Of a stretch of 63,551 nt of DNA, positions 22,451 through 34,335 are shown piece by piece. Made by a program: the position numbers and the translations under genes. The notes beneath the pieces are model-generated. The model did no database searches and was not told the origin of the DNA. It worked only from the letters and a program-made list of their open reading frames with translations. The first letter of the stretch is position 1; each line of letters opens with the position of its first letter. The stretch comes from Peribolospora baueri (Eukaryota > Basidiomycota > Peribolosporomycetes > Peribolosporales > Peribolosporaceae), in the NCBI GenBank assembly GCA_029717555.1, contig JAMDHS010000109.1:1-63551 (forward strand). The letters are read 5' to 3'.

Positions 22451-25400
22451 TCATCTGCTCCAGGTGGACAACGAGAACCTCTTCTCCAGCACTGTCTTTA
22501 AGCGGCCGCATAGCTCGCGCGTTGTCATAGACGTCGGCACGAGTTCCGGGTTTTGAGCGACGCTGAGCAGCTCATCGAATAGCGTGTACGGCAACCAGGT
22601 CGCGAGCGACGCTTTCGCAGTGGGCAGCGGCGTCTGAGCGGGAGCGACGGACGACCGAAACGAAGAGGGGGCGGAACGGATCAGTTCTATGTTCCTATCG
22701 TAGTGTCGGCTCCCCCTCTTCACTCACCTTTTCAGTCAACCGAATGGACTGGTCCAAGGCCTCGTCAATCAGGCCGTACCGCAGATACAATCGGATGAGG
22801 CCCGCCGGGTCATTATCGTCGAACCAAGCCAGCAGCCACCGCGGTATCCGCACACGTCTGCCCTCGCTCAAGATCCTCTCGAGAACCACGTGTCGGTAGC
22901 GGAACTGCGACCTCGCGCCCTCGTCATGCTGTTCCAATAACAGGTGCAGGTAATGCCATGCGCGCTCCAACGTCGTCCCTTCCCATGTTGCCACCCGTGG
23001 ACAGGACACCAGCCACTCCGCTTCTGGTCTGAGGGCGCATAACACGATACCCAGCGGTCGGTAGTCAGCACAGGGGCCAGACAGATAGCCGATGAGGCCG
23101 GAGAGATCGGAAGAGGCTGCTCACCCATCCTCAGCGCTAGATGTAGCCAATGCGACGCATCGAGCCGTTACATGCTCAAAAATGCTGGACATGTCCACCT
23201 CCAAAACCCTCGCGAGCGTGGTTGCTTCTTCGAACTTGTCCATTTGCGATAAGAGCGAAACTGCGTCTATCGGGTTCATTGTCATGGCTAGGGAAGACGG
23301 AAGAACGTTTAGGGTGAGCCAATCAGTCAGGGAAAGGAAGCACGGATCGAACGGCACGTAAACGCACTGGACTGCGCTAACTCCGGATACCTGCTCGCCA
23401 GCTGCAGCCGTGCGGCTACGAGCTGGTATTCTCGTCGCATATCTTTGAGGTCGACGACTTGAGTCTCCTTCGTGCTGAGAGCCCAGGTACCCTTGGGTAT
23501 GTAGTGGGACAGTTTCCGACGTTGTCGCGGAGGCTGGGCTGAGAAGCCTGCGCTCTGGTAAGTGACCCAGGCGTAGCGCTTGTCAACGAGAGCGAGCGCA
23601 TTGATGGCGGCAAGATAGCTCCGAGCCTGCATGATCGTGGCATCCATGAGTGTGCCTGGTCGAGACGGCAGGTCTGTGAGCAGTCGAGCTTGCTCATACA
23701 TTGTTTGGGCAGCTGTATGAAACCACGCACAACAGGTGGGTCGACAATTAGAGATCAATGCCCGTCCGTAATTCCTGAGATGGACAAGGCTTAGCTCACC
23801 ACTTCGATAGTCGCCCCTGAACATGTAATATGCATAGAGAACCTGGTGATAGTTTGGGTGTGAAAGAGCGTCCCTATTGCGAGCCCTGAAAGACAACATT
23901 TGCTCAACGTAGGCTTGGAAGCCGGAAAACGGCAGCCTTGTGAGGAGGGCCACCTCGCTGGTCTCGCACATGACCGAGACCAAGTATGTAATCGCCTCTC
24001 TTTTGCTGCATGAACCGGGACAGAGTACGGACGAGGAAAGGTCAGTTTTCTGCCAGCATAACATGAAGTTACTACTACCAGACTCACAGATCCTCATAGG
24101 GTATGTCCATGGCCGTCAAGTACGCCTCCTCATATCGCCCGAGGGCGACTTGCGCGTGGAACAGCTTTCGCCACGAGCTCTTGACGCCTTCATCATCGAC
24201 AGGTACCATCTCTTCCCCTCCGTCCGAGACCTCCTTATTCGCCGCCTCGATAGCGAGCTTTGAGAAGTAGGCGATGTACTCGTGCACGCCAACTTCCTCG
24301 AAACATCCGGAGACGTGTCTGTAGTAAGACGAGAGGCCCGCTTGGACGGATAGAGGAAGCAATCCAGCGACGGTGGACGGGTCGGAGGACAGTATCTTGT
24401 CGCCGACTGGAAGGCGACCGCAACGAGCATTGGTTGAGAAGTTTAGGCAAGATTTCGTGACGTGACAAACCAATCGAACGCTTACCAAGTGTCGCCGCCG
24501 CGTCCTCGAAATTCTGGCGCGCTTCTTCCCACTTGCCCAGCTCCACTTCCAGCCTAGCCTTGATGTACCATCCGCCGCCAGTGTTGTCGAACAAGGGATA
24601 CATCGTTATCAATTGCAGAGCAGGACTAGCAAAGCCAGCTCGCCGCATCTTGTCTGCAAGCAGGACGGACGTTCCGGGCACCTCGATGATGGAGGGAAGG
24701 TCGGCTTGAGAGGTGACCAAGTTGGGAGCTACCGTCCTGAGCAGGGCCGTGGAGAGGTGATATAAAGCATGAGGGAGCATGCGCTGTACATCATCTGATC
24801 GTTGCTCCGCGGTCAAAGAGACCGGCCAGTGGCCTGACTGAAGCAACCGCTGGAGCAAAGCTATCGTGGCAGAAGGGAAAGATGTAGATTCGAGAGCTCG
24901 CGCGTTGCCCACGACGCTCAGACTGCTGAGCTGTCTCGAGAGGCCCTCATCCCCGCCGGCCTCACTGTTCGCCCTCGTTCCGTGCAATTTGAGACTGCTG
25001 CCACCCTGTCGTACGAGCCAGTTGAGGACGCGCAGCTGATGCCAGTTGTTGAGAGCCCGGGAGAGCAGTGGGACAAGCGAAGGGACGAGGTGAACGGCAT
25101 CGGAGCAGGAGACAATGAACAGCAACAGGACAACATGCCGAACGGCGAGGTCATAGCGGACTGCAATGGCTTGGCTGAACGAGTCTGTGAGGAAGGCCAG
25201 CGTCGCTGGACTGCCCTGGGTATTCGTGTTGACCGGCCCGGCCTCCGTCCCCTCGCCGTCTTCTCTTTCTCCTTCCCGCTCTTGGGATGCCACCTCGACG
25301 GACGCGATCAGGTTCTCTGATAATCTCAGCGCCCGCTCGAGCGCTTCACTGCCCATCCTCTCCAACGCACCTTCAACCTTCTTTCCCACGCGCTCGATGC

Positions 25401-28058
25401 CCGCCTCAGAGGCTGTCTCGTCCGTCCCGACGCCGACGTAAGGCTCTAACCATCGCCCACCGAGGTCACTGAACATGTCCTCGAAGGAGTCGCTCATCGG
25501 CGCTGAGCAGACAGATCCGAGTTCGGCAAGGAAAGCGTTCAGAATGGCGGGAGGTATGGAAGAGAAGATGATGGAGGACAGGTGGAAGAGTCGCAACAAG
25601 TTGGCGACGGTCGTGGACTCCGTAGGCGGAAGATGGCACCTGGCCAAAGTCGCCGAGAGGAGCCCTGTGAGCCGACTCAGTTGGGTCGAAGAAATCACAC
25701 AAGACTCGTCCAAAGCTGGACGGTCGCCTGTTTCTTCTTCGTTGTTGGCTAGGCGACTCAAGAACTCCAACTCGTCCTCCCGCACGATGGTGCCCACCCG
25801 CTCTCGGCAGAGCCAGAACAGAACACCTCTGCGCTCCTCAATGGCGAGAGCGAGTCCCCACTTCGCTTGCCTCTCGAGCGCCTCACAGAGCCATACGAGC
25901 CGTAGCCACTCCATCTTCACGCGTGTCCTGAACGACTCGTAGAGAAAGGCGCCCGTCTGCGGGCTGGTCTCCAGCGAGACGTGACAAGCCACGATGCTAG
26001 CGACGCGTTCGGCCAGGGTTGGATATCCGACAAGCAGGGCAGGGGGGCATTGAGAGCCTTCATGTTCGGCCAAGAGAAGACGCTCGTACTCCTTGATGGC
26101 CTGCTCGATCGTGAGGGCAGAGTAACGACCGGGCTCGAAGATGCGTTCCATGAACACCTCTGAGACGTCTCTTGTGCTGTCGTGCTGCAAGACCTCATCG
26201 AAGTACACGCCGTCGAGGATGGCCGGCCTGCCCAGCACGGCCGATGCGGGCGAAAAAGGAGATACGGTCGTGGTGGCAAATGACGGGGCGATGGTCGTCC
26301 AGACGTCCTGATCTGCATAGGTCGTAGATTTGTCCTCGCCGACCTCCTCGATGGTCGTCTCCGCGAGAAGGCCTGTCCTCGTGCCTCCAAGGCCAGCGAG
26401 CGTAGCGAACTTGATGACCGTGCGATTCTGAACCTCCCAGAGGGTCCAAAGCGTCCAGTCGCGCGATGAGTCCGTCTCTTCTCCTCGCCCATCCGCCCGT
26501 ACATCCTCGTCCACCTGGCCCGCGGTAGGATTGAATCGCTTGATCTGGATGTCCCTCAGCTCTGCGCCACCCCCCTGCACTTCCTCATCGCACGTTTGGT
26601 CCCACTGAAACTCCATGTCGACGAGTTGACCGGAAGAATCTGTGACGAGACCGTAGCACACGAAGAAGTTGGGGTTCGCGGTTGTCGTCAAGGGTTCGGG
26701 GGACCCGCCGCGGGTGACGGTGAGGACCGTAGAAGGGATGAAGACAATGAGGTAGTGGCTGAATGGGCTATCCTCGTCAGGGTCCGAAGTTATGATGCGG
26801 AGCAGAGGTCGCGCGGTGGGCGGGAAAACCGATGCCGCCTCTTGAAGCTCCTTGCCGCTGGCACCTGCTCGGTCGAGCTGCAATCTCCACTCGTCCTCTG
26901 CTAGGTCCGGCTTGGTGGGAAGGTCAAACTGGCGTAAGCAGTTCTCTGCGTTCAGTGCCCACACGCGGAGCTTGCGATCGCGTGAGACGGTGAACGCGTA
27001 GCCAGGCTTCTCTTCTACGGTCAGAGATGTCATCGAGAGCACGTGTGTCGGTGCAGATGTGAACACTGGAAGAAAAGGCAGGATCGGAGACGTGGCTACC
27101 ATGGACTGGCTCTTGGAACCAAAGGGCAAAAGCGATCGCACGCCGGAAAAAAGCGAGCTCGATCGGAGGTGTGTGACCCGGAAACTACCTGTGCAAGGAC
27201 AGGAAGAACGCACAACGATCAGCAAATTAGAACCCATGCGCGACAAGAATTGCGACGACGCGCACTTTTATAGAAATGAAGGTGTCCGTCACTAACGAAA
27301 CCTTCTTTTGATCGCGCCTGGTCGATCTTGACGAGGCTTCCATCAGCGCAAGCCACGAGGACGGAGTCGATGCTTGAGGAGGTGACGAGCGTCGGTACCT
27401 TCCCCTGCGAACCAGCCGCGCCTGGTAAAGCTGCCGTCGCTCCAGCACCCGTCGCGGACAATGTTGAGACATCGAGATCCATGCCCACGCCTTGGACATC
27501 GTATTCCTCCCACCAGTGCGCGGGTAAGGGTTCGGTGTAAAAGAGGTGAGGCCGAGGGAAAGAGAGACGGTACAGCTGTCCCGAAGCCGTAAAGGCGAGG
27601 ACGTGAAGGGCGGAGGCTTGTGCGTCAGAGTACAGAGCGACGTCGGGTACGATAGGGGATGGGAAAAGAATGCGGACCGGAGGAAGGGGCGGCGCTTCGT
27701 CTAGAGAAGGTGAGAATGCGGATGCGCCACTCTCGTCCTCCAAAATTCGCGCGACGGCGACCCCATTGGGGGTGGACGGTTCTTGAACAGGAACGCCAAG
27801 GTTCATCCACCTGAGCTCGAGGGCGTAACCATTTTCGACAAGGCGTACGAGAACGAACCCCTCCGCAGAGCTGGTGCTCACTGGGGGGAACCACGTCGTC
27901 ACATATAGGGCATGATCCGGGTGGACAAAGTCGGAGGACGGCCGACGCGCGCTTGAGGAGGACGCGCGTCCGGATGGAATGATGTGAGGAGAAGCAAGCT
28001 TGAGGGGGGAGAAGGAGTCGAGGTGTACGGACGACTGCCGGAAAGTGAAGGTGGTCAT
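22451..28058 (-). CDS. NUP120: Nucleoporin Nup120/Nup160 type (Y-complex of the nuclear pore)
   Basis: Exons 28058-27293, 27188-24486, 24406-24088, 24005-23800, 23712-23368, 23287-23125, 23028-22728, 22633-22451; about 1661 residues. The protein is an outer-ring scaffold nucleoporin that helps build the nuclear pore. The N-terminal half looks like the Nup120/160 beta-propeller: VACADGSLVKID, a LRSSSLFSGVRSLLPF block and FTVSRDRKLRVWALNAENC (WD-like). The C-terminal half is alpha-helical, with YEEAYLTAMDIPYEDL, YHQVLYAYYMFRGDYRS, YEQARLLTDLPS, the long ALVDKRYAWVTYQ helix, LLAWFDDNDPAGLIRLYLRY and a final small domain. The upstream Met at 28178 adds 40 residues unlike the family, so I chose 28058. 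The first donor is ambiguous (27293 keeps phase; a GTTAGT four bases away does not). Confidence 0.85.
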
Positions 28059-28808
28059 CGTTGGGTGAAGACAAAAGAGGCTGCTTCGCTTGCCCAGAGA
28101 GGCTGGAGTAAGGCAGCGCGGACAGAGGAGCAAATGGCCCAATGCTCCCCTTGTTACACGGTAAACCGAGGGTGACAAAGGGCAGCTGAGCGCTTGCTCT
28201 TGCCGAGCAGCTCGGTGAAGTGCGGCAGGGAGGTGGAAGTGTGATGGATGGGTGGGTGGATGGAATGAATGCGACGAGCGGCCTTGGAATTCCTCAGCGG
28301 TGGATTATCTCCGCGTATCGACGTCGATCATCCTCGTGACCTCAGACGACTGGACCGAGCGGCAAAAGATCGCGACGGACCTTTCTACACTTGCGAAGGC
28401 CTTCTCGAACAAGGACAAGCAAACCCGTCGGATTACACTCGAGGAAGACAACCTCACAGGCGTAGAAAGATGAGGTAAACTGGGCGTCGACGACGGCAAG
28501 ATGAATACGTCAAAACCGGAAGCATGAGCTAGGCTAGACGGGGTTCGTTACAGGCGTAAAAGGGAAGAAGAAAATGTGTGTACGGCCGGACTGACTACAT
28601 GCGTGGGAGGACTCATTGATGACAGGCGAGGGAAGGGAGGGAACAAATGAGACAAGACGGAGAGGGTTAGGTGGGGCTAAGCGGGCTGATGGGGGGGTGA
28701 CTAGTGAGCAGCTGCGCAACATTTAAGGAAATGAGGAAAACGGAATGGAAACGGAGAATGGAGAAACGAGAGGCAATAAGGGCAGAAACGTCTTCAGACC
28801 CCTTGATC
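28059..28808. promoter_or_regulatory. Nup120 promoter / RanBP1 3' region
   Basis: About 750 bp between the Nup120 start and the RanBP1 stop, both genes on the minus strand. No repeat or extra gene that I can support. Confidence 0.35.
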
Positions 28809-30002
28809 CTACTCCTTCTTCTCCTCCTTGGCCTCGGACTCCTCCTCCTTCTTCTCCTCCTTGGCCTCGGACTCCTCCTCCTTCTTCTCCTCCTCCTTAG
28901 TCTCCTCCTCCTTAGTCTCCTCGGTAGCTCCGCCGGCCACCGAGGGCGCCTCGCCCTCGGCAACGGCGCCCTTGAGGCCCTCGTTAAGCTTCTGACCCGC
29001 CTCGAACTGCTCCTTGAACTGGTTGGCATCTGTAGAAGAGTGATGGGTGAACAAAGGGGATCAGACGCTTTGGCATAGAAATGGGTCGTTGCCCCTCTCC
29101 CGGGAGAGGACAAAATTGACGAGGAAGAACGGCATTCACTCTCAGAGTTGGCGAAGCGGATGGCAAGCGTCTCCGCGCTAGCCTCGCCATCAGCGACGTC
29201 GGCGGCGACGTTCCACACCCAGGAACGGTCCGAGCCAACGTTCGGGGCCAGCTTCATGTCGGGGGTGACTGTCTCGTCAGCAAGAGTCCATCCAATCAAG
29301 AAGTATGATCCGTAAGTCAGCATCCGTCCGCGACGCAACAACCAGCCTGCCCGTAGTCTGACCGCGAACCGTGCGTCAGCGATCAGGCGAGATCAGAGGC
29401 GACGCGCTACTCACGGTAATGGTTAGCGCACACCTTGAGCGTCTTGTCTCGGCGCATGACAAGGCGGACCTTCTTGGACTCCTTGTGCTGGAGCAGCCTC
29501 ACGTCGCCCGTGCCGCGCTCCTTCCATTCCTTGGATTCTTTGGCGAAGCGGAAGAGCTTGGCGCGCCTGGTGGCCAGAAAAAGGGATGGCGGAGAGGGTA
29601 TAGGTGAAGCATGAATCGAAGAAAGTAGCACGTAAGCGAGGATCAGTCGTAAGAGTCGACATCGTTTAGAGTGTTGGCTTCCACTCACATCTTGAAGAGC
29701 ACGTCCTCGTCCTCCTCGTGAGTCTTCGTCTCGACCTGGTCGAGCTTGACAAGAGGCTCAAAATTAGGGTCATTTTCAACGTTCTCCGCCTCCTCAGGCT
29801 GTGTCATAGAAAACAACAGTGGAAAGATAATGCAAAGTTAAAGGCTGATCGAGCGTAAAGATGATAAGGACGCCATCCAGCTCCGCACTAGCCCGGTGAA
29901 GCGTCCGTCGAACGAGCAGCTCCCACGGCCGATTCAAGCACCTCCATTTGCCTTTCTCACCTTGGCGGCGGCGACGGGCTCCTTGGGCTCGGTGTCGGCC
30001 AT
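28809..30002 (-). CDS. YRB1: Ran-binding protein 1 (Yrb1), Ran GTPase co-activator
   Basis: Exons 30002-29961, 29798-29689, 29566-29415, 29268-29140, 29029-28809; 217 residues. RanBP1 binds Ran-GTP, releases it from importins and exportins and stimulates RanGAP in the cytoplasm. The whole RanBP1 domain is present: [40 protein letters not shown], the [11 protein letters not shown] strand, [39 protein letters not shown] and [20 protein letters not shown]. The C-terminus is an acidic Glu/Lys tail with an internally repeated [11 protein letters not shown] unit, read from TCC/TTC repeats at about 28809-28920. The short first exon codes [14 protein letters not shown]. It lies head-to-head with the p24 gene, 379 bp apart, and tail-to-head with Nup120. 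Confidence 0.95.
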
Positions 30003-30381
30003 TTTTGATGTGGCAAAAAGAGAAGGGTCTAGTGGTATACGGGGGCGTGAGGAAGTGAAGGAACGAAAAATGCAACAAGGGGGATATGCCCGTGGTGGGA
30101 GATAGTGAGGTCCGCCTCCACAGTCAACTCTTCCCTTTCACCCCCATTCGACCAGCAGCCGAGAAGCAAACGCAGGCGCACGCGGCTAACCCTAACTGCA
30201 GATACTGCTGCGGCCGCTGCGGCGGGCGAGTCGAGCGGTCTTCGACGGCCAGCTCAACGCACGCACGACGAGCCCCATCCCGACCGATCACGACCAGCGA
30301 GCCACTTAAGTCACGCCCACGGTGGCACCGCGGCCCTCACGACGACAACCCATTGCCCCTTTCATCCTCTCCTACTCCTTC
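30003..30381. promoter_or_regulatory. Divergent promoter RanBP1 / p24
   Basis: A 379-bp divergent spacer that must hold both promoters. It includes a telobox-like CTAACCCTAAC at 30186-30196 and a CGGCCGCTGCGGC GC-rich stretch just after it. Confidence 0.5.
30186..30196. promoter_or_regulatory. Telobox-like motif CTAACCCTAAC
   Basis: Interstitial telomere-type repeat (one and a half TTAGGG units) roughly central in the divergent promoter. Teloboxes bind Tbf1/Teb1-like factors in several fungi and are common before translation-related genes; binding here is inference. Confidence 0.45.
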
Positions 30382-31600
30382 ATGCTCTTCCTAGCCGTTT
30401 TCCTTGCCCTCCTCGGGCTGTCTTCGCTCGCGCGGGCGCACATGATCGAGCTCCCGCCAGCAAGCAAGGAGTGCTTCTTCGAGGACCTTCATCAGGGTGA
30501 TCAGGTGTGTTGATCTGCAGAGAGTGCTCCATCGTTCGTGCTCGGGAGAGACCGCGTTCCTCAAATTTGTTTGAGAGAGAGTCTTTGCTCAGCTGAAATG
30601 AATGAACGTGTATCGTGTTGGTGTCTCCATGGCGCAGATGACGCTCACGTATCAAGTCGGAGGAGGAGGTCATCTCGACATCGACGTCTGGGTGAGCATA
30701 TCTCTTCTTTAGACCCTTTTTTTCTTTGCATCGGCTCACAGGGACATTTTCTCTCCGGTTCCGATTCCATTTGCGCAGCTCCGCTCTCCACAAGGTTATG
30801 ACATGTTCAAGCAGTTGAAAAAGGACACGGGAACATACTCCTTCACGGCTTCCGACGATGGTCGATACACCTACTGCTTTAGCAACGACTTTAGCACGGT
30901 CAGCGATAAGACTGTTAGGTGAGTTCGACCCATCTATGATATGGCGTTGTTTGTTTGGCAATGAACTCAGAAGCTGATGCCTCCTTCCGCTTCCCCCTGT
31001 TTACTCTTATCCCTTCCATTGCGGCCATCCTGCTTTCTTACACGTAGCTTCAATGTGCACGGAATTATCTACGTGCCAGACGATGGCGAAACGCTACCGA
31101 TTGAGAAGGAGATTCGGGAGCTGGCGGCGGGCTTGCAGACGGTCAAAGATGAGCAAGAGTACTTGGTCATCAGGGAGCGGGTGCACAGGAATAGTGAGTT
31201 ACACCGTCTCCTTCAACGTATTAAAAGGCCCTCATATCGGTCCCATCCCTTCTTGGGCGTGTGGGTCAACAGTGGGCGTGCTGACTGACTGATCTATGGT
31301 TTCCTGGGATCTTGCGGTCTCTTGCTTGCTCGTGTCCACTTTAACCAGCGGCCGAGTCTACCAACGCGAGGGTAAAGTGGTGGTCCCTCATTCAGGCCAT
31401 GATCCTCATTTGCGTGTGCTCATGGCAGGTCTATTATCTCAAGCGGTGAGTGGGCCTGCCGGTCGCCCTTCAACAAGCCAACCACAGCGGCAGCTCGCTC
31501 GTGTACGAACCGTCCTTCGCACGTCTGGGTGTTGATTCATATTTCTTGGTCCGTGTCTGCTCTATTCCACAGGCATTTCGAAGTCAAGCGCATCTACTGA
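30382..31600 (+). CDS. EMP24: p24 family cargo receptor (Emp24/TMED2 type)
   Basis: Exons 30382-30504, 30638-30691, 30779-30918, 31048-31193, 31349-31445, 31573-31600; 195 residues, the usual length. p24 proteins cycle between ER and Golgi in COPII/COPI vesicles and help load GPI-anchored cargo. Order of parts: signal peptide ending ...SSLARA; GOLD domain with CFFEDLHQGD, MTLTYQVGGGGHLDIDV, LRSPQG and GRYTYCFSND (the two conserved cysteines); a coiled-coil region EKEIRELAAGLQTVKDEQEY; TM segment SLIQAMILICVCSWQVYYL; short cytosolic tail KRHFEVKRIY with an aromatic plus basic sorting signal. The last exon is 28 nt. The GGGGHLDIDV stretch favours the Emp24 (delta/beta) subfamily. Confidence 0.94.
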
Positions 31601-32128
31601 GCTTTGGTTCTTCCTACTCGATACCACCTCGTTTACACACCGAGCTGGCTCATATGTCGTACTATTCGCACTTTAATAGAGGCTGGGCAATGGAAGTCGT
31701 CGTTGATCCGCTTCACACGAACGTATGGACGAGAAATCTAACAGCTGGAAAGAGAAAGGGCGCAAGCTTGAGGCTGGTCTCGAAAGGTCCAACGTTCGTG
31801 CGGGAGAGAGAAAGAGCACGAAGCGGGGCCGAAACGAGAGCGCTCGTGCAAGAGTACCCGACCAGAGACGTGGATTGCTGCACGCCGAGAACAATCGGCA
31901 ATCTCTGCAGGAGGGAAGGAAAAGCCTGGTTTTACAGCGTCTGTTATTAATACGAACAGGAAGGCGGCGTTCGGTTTGCGGACGTCCTCGTAGTTCTGAT
32001 GCACGTGACTGGAATGGAAATTGACCTCGATCGTATTCGCCTTCGTCTTCCTGGGCAGTTCTGGAGGAAGGAAACGTCCTTGTCTATCCATGCCCTCCGT
32101 CGCTCTCCTCGAAGACGCCACTGTCGCC
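31601..32128. other. Intergenic region p24 / Lto1
   Basis: About 530 bp, promoter of the following gene. The open frames here show no family features or splice logic. Confidence 0.35.
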
Positions 32129-33037
32129 ATGTCTGTTCATACATCCTCCCAAATTACATCCTTGGCGCCCACGGGAGCGGCAGGGCTGGCGCCACCGCCG
32201 CCGATGCTAGGCGACCTCGACGACCTCAATCACCTCGAAGAGACGTTCTACCGCACAGGTTACGACGCAGGGTTCGAGCACGGAAAGCTCCACGGGACGT
32301 TTGAGGGGAGGGAGCTTGGAAGGCAGAAGGGCTTTGACGTTTGGGAGGAGGTCGGGTACTACGAAGGCATGGCCGAATTTTGGCTCGCCATCGCAGAGAG
32401 TGGCCGGCAGAAGTGAGCCTGTGTGCCCTGTCCAGTCTCGCTCAAGGCATCTCTCTTTTTCTTTCTCTTAACGTGTCCTCCCAATGATGGATCTATTTCT
32501 CATTCGATTAGCCGAGCTTCTCAAAGACACCTCCGCCATATTGGAGCGCTCCAAACGCTCATTGCACGCTTCCCCACCGCCAATGACTCCTCCGTCCTCG
32601 ACTCTACGCCTGCTCACAAAGCTGGCGAAAACGACGAAACCATGGCGGTCGATTCGAGCGCTGTACCGAATGGAGATGTCCGAGACCACAAGGACGACGA
32701 AGACGCAATGATGGGGGATGGCGAAGGCGCAGACGGGTCGTCGGAAGGAGACAAGCAAGGCGACATTTCCACTCAGCTTGAACGCATCCGCGCTCGATAC
32801 CGTCTCCTGTGCTCCTCTCTTGGCGTGAGACCACGCTCAACCGTTCCGGAGGATGTGGGGCTGGACGGTGCACTGGCTCTTCCCGAGGATGGTAATGACA
32901 ACACCGGAAGCGGAGACCGAGTGGTAGGGCGGAGGACGGCCACGGGGAGGGGTGGGGAGGAGACGGTACAGGGCGGAAGGGATCGCAGGGTGTTGATAGG
33001 TGGCACGATGGTCGATACTCGCAAGCTCGCGTACTGA
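32129..33037 (+). CDS. LTO1: Lto1/Yae1-family protein (deca-GX3 motif), Fe-S cluster targeting adaptor
   Basis: Exons 32129-32412 and 32512-33037; 269 residues. Lto1 with Yae1 recruits the cytosolic Fe-S assembly machinery to the ribosome recycling factor Rli1/ABCE1. The N-terminal half carries the diagnostic helical repeat in which Gly recurs every fourth residue: GYDAGFEHGKLHGTFEGREL, then GRQKGFDVWEEVGYYEGMAE. The second exon gives LQTLIARFP, an acidic spacer (DDEDAMMGDGEGADGSSEGD) and a short helix ERIRARYRLLCSSLGVRPR. Length is somewhat above the yeast protein because of the acidic and Gly-rich spacer. It ends in LAY; the yeast complex is known to use a C-terminal aromatic signal to recruit the targeting complex, so the C-terminus may be functional. 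I chose 32129 because upstream Mets add non-conserved sequence. Confidence 0.85.
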
Positions 33038-33427
33038 GGGCCAGCGACCAGCTCAGATGACCAAGACCAACATTCAGACCGGCGAACTTTTTTTTTGTCA
33101 CCGACTCTTGTCGTCGGCGGCGACTTCAACCTCTGGGGCGAAGCCATGATACCTATGCTTGAAGCGCTCGAGATGGCTACATTACGACCAAGACAGACTA
33201 GGAGAAGAGAGATGACCGGGAAGAATACGAACTAGGAGACGAGGCGTGACAGGCGTGGATGTGATGGCGATGCTCACGAAAGGGAGAAACGCCACAAGCC
33301 GACAGGAAGGCTGAGAGGAAGGCGGTGGGAGGCGGTCGCCGTAAGCGAAGGCCCTTGTTTTGCTTCTTTTTGCTCGTCATGGACGCGGCTCGGTCGAGTG
33401 GACGCTAACCGCTTTCTTCCCCCGCAG

Positions 33428-33680
33428 CTCGACCGCCAACGCTACCTCGTCCAAGAGCGCCTCCGTCGGTGACTTGCCTGTCCCACCCTTCTCCACCTCC
33501 GACGCCCTTGCCTGACCTCTATCCACCTCCCTTCCCCCACCGCCCAGTCTCCTCCTCCGCCACCGCCTCCTCCTCCCACAACGCCGCACCCGCCTCCAAG
33601 CTCCCCTTCTCCGCCTCCGGCCCCGTCGCCGTCCAGCTCGGGCCCTTGGTGTCGCCGCCGGCGTCGCCGTCCTCTTCTGA
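33428..33680 (+). pseudogene. Inverted 3' part of the CFEM gene (Ser/Ala-rich GPI-type tail)
   Basis: Plus-strand block with its own splice logic: a GTAAGC donor at 33341 and CCCCCGCAG acceptor define an 86-nt intron; exon 33428-33468; a GTGACT...CTGACC...CCCAG intron 33469-33547; exon from 33548. Translation gives STANATSSKSASVV, SSSATASSSHNAAPASK and then a hydrophobic end, ALGVAAGVAVLF, that reads like a GPI signal but sits one base out of frame with the Ser-rich part. The phase after exon 2 of the minus-strand CFEM gene (two bases, GG) fits the first base of this block. No CFEM domain precedes it on this strand. It cannot be expressed with its domain in the present orientation. Confidence 0.55.
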
Positions 33681-33682
33681 TC

Positions 33683-34050
33683 TCACCCGGTGACGTTGGA
33701 GCACCCCTGCTGCAGGAGGGCGAGACCGGCCTGCTGGTTGGCGGCGGAGCAGCTTGCCTGGAGGCAGGTGCTAATGGAGGTCACGGCCATGTTGGTGCAG
33801 ATGCAGGTGAGGTTGGCTGTATGGGAGAGTTGGCGGTGAGCGTGAGTGGTCGTGTGGGTCTCCGTCTATCCATCCATTCGTCCATCGCACACCGCGTCGT
33901 CGCGCCGCCGGCGCCGCTGGGCTACTCACTGACGGACGTGCAACTGAGGAGGGCTTGGTTGGTGCAGCTGAGCACGCACGGGGGCACGTTCTGGGCGAGG
34001 ACGCCGGAGAGGGTGGCGAGGAGGGAGAGGAGGGGGAGGGAGACGAGCAT
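33683..34050 (-). CDS. CFEM-domain protein, N-terminal half (exons 1-2)
   Basis: Exons 34050-33930 and 33816-33683 code a signal peptide (MLVSLPLLLSLLATLSGVLA) followed by a complete eight-cysteine CFEM domain: VPPCVLSCTNQALLSC, LTCICTNM, STCLQASC and LLQQGC. CFEM proteins are fungal surface or secreted proteins, some of which bind haem. If exon 2 is read straight through it stops after NVTG, giving an 84-residue protein. However, the sequence ACCGG|GTGAG also looks like a donor, and the Ser/Ala-rich GPI-type tail one expects next is found on the opposite strand immediately downstream (separate entry). I infer the gene has been split by a local inversion, or by an assembly error. The acidic residue usual before the CxC is Asn here. 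Confidence 0.8.
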
Positions 34051-34335
34051 GATGGGCGGCGAGTGTGGGGCGACTAGGTGGGAGTGGTGGGAGGAGAAGA
34101 GGCGAAGGGAAGGGAAGGCGCTGGCGTGGCTTTATACGTATCCCCGGCGAGCCGTGCGTGCCTCAAGCGCAAGCCAGTCCAGTCGTCTTTCTTGTTTTCC
34201 TTCTTTTCTTGTCTCTCTCCCTCCTCGCCTTCTTCCTTCCCCCTGCCAGCCTCACCCGCGCCACCCCTGTTTCTGGCCCAGACGAGACAATCAAGGCAGG
34301 AGGAGGAGGAGGTCGACGGCGGAAGGATACCATCC

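Noticed and set aside
28059-28178. Upstream Met for Nup120 adding 40 residues
   Set aside because: The added sequence is Arg/Cys/Leu-rich and unlike the family N-terminus; MTTFTF at 28058 fits better.
33377-33704. Minus-strand Arg/Gly-rich frames as the true C-terminus of the CFEM protein
   Set aside because: They lack the Ser/Thr-rich spacer and hydrophobic end expected, whereas the plus strand has them with working splice sites.
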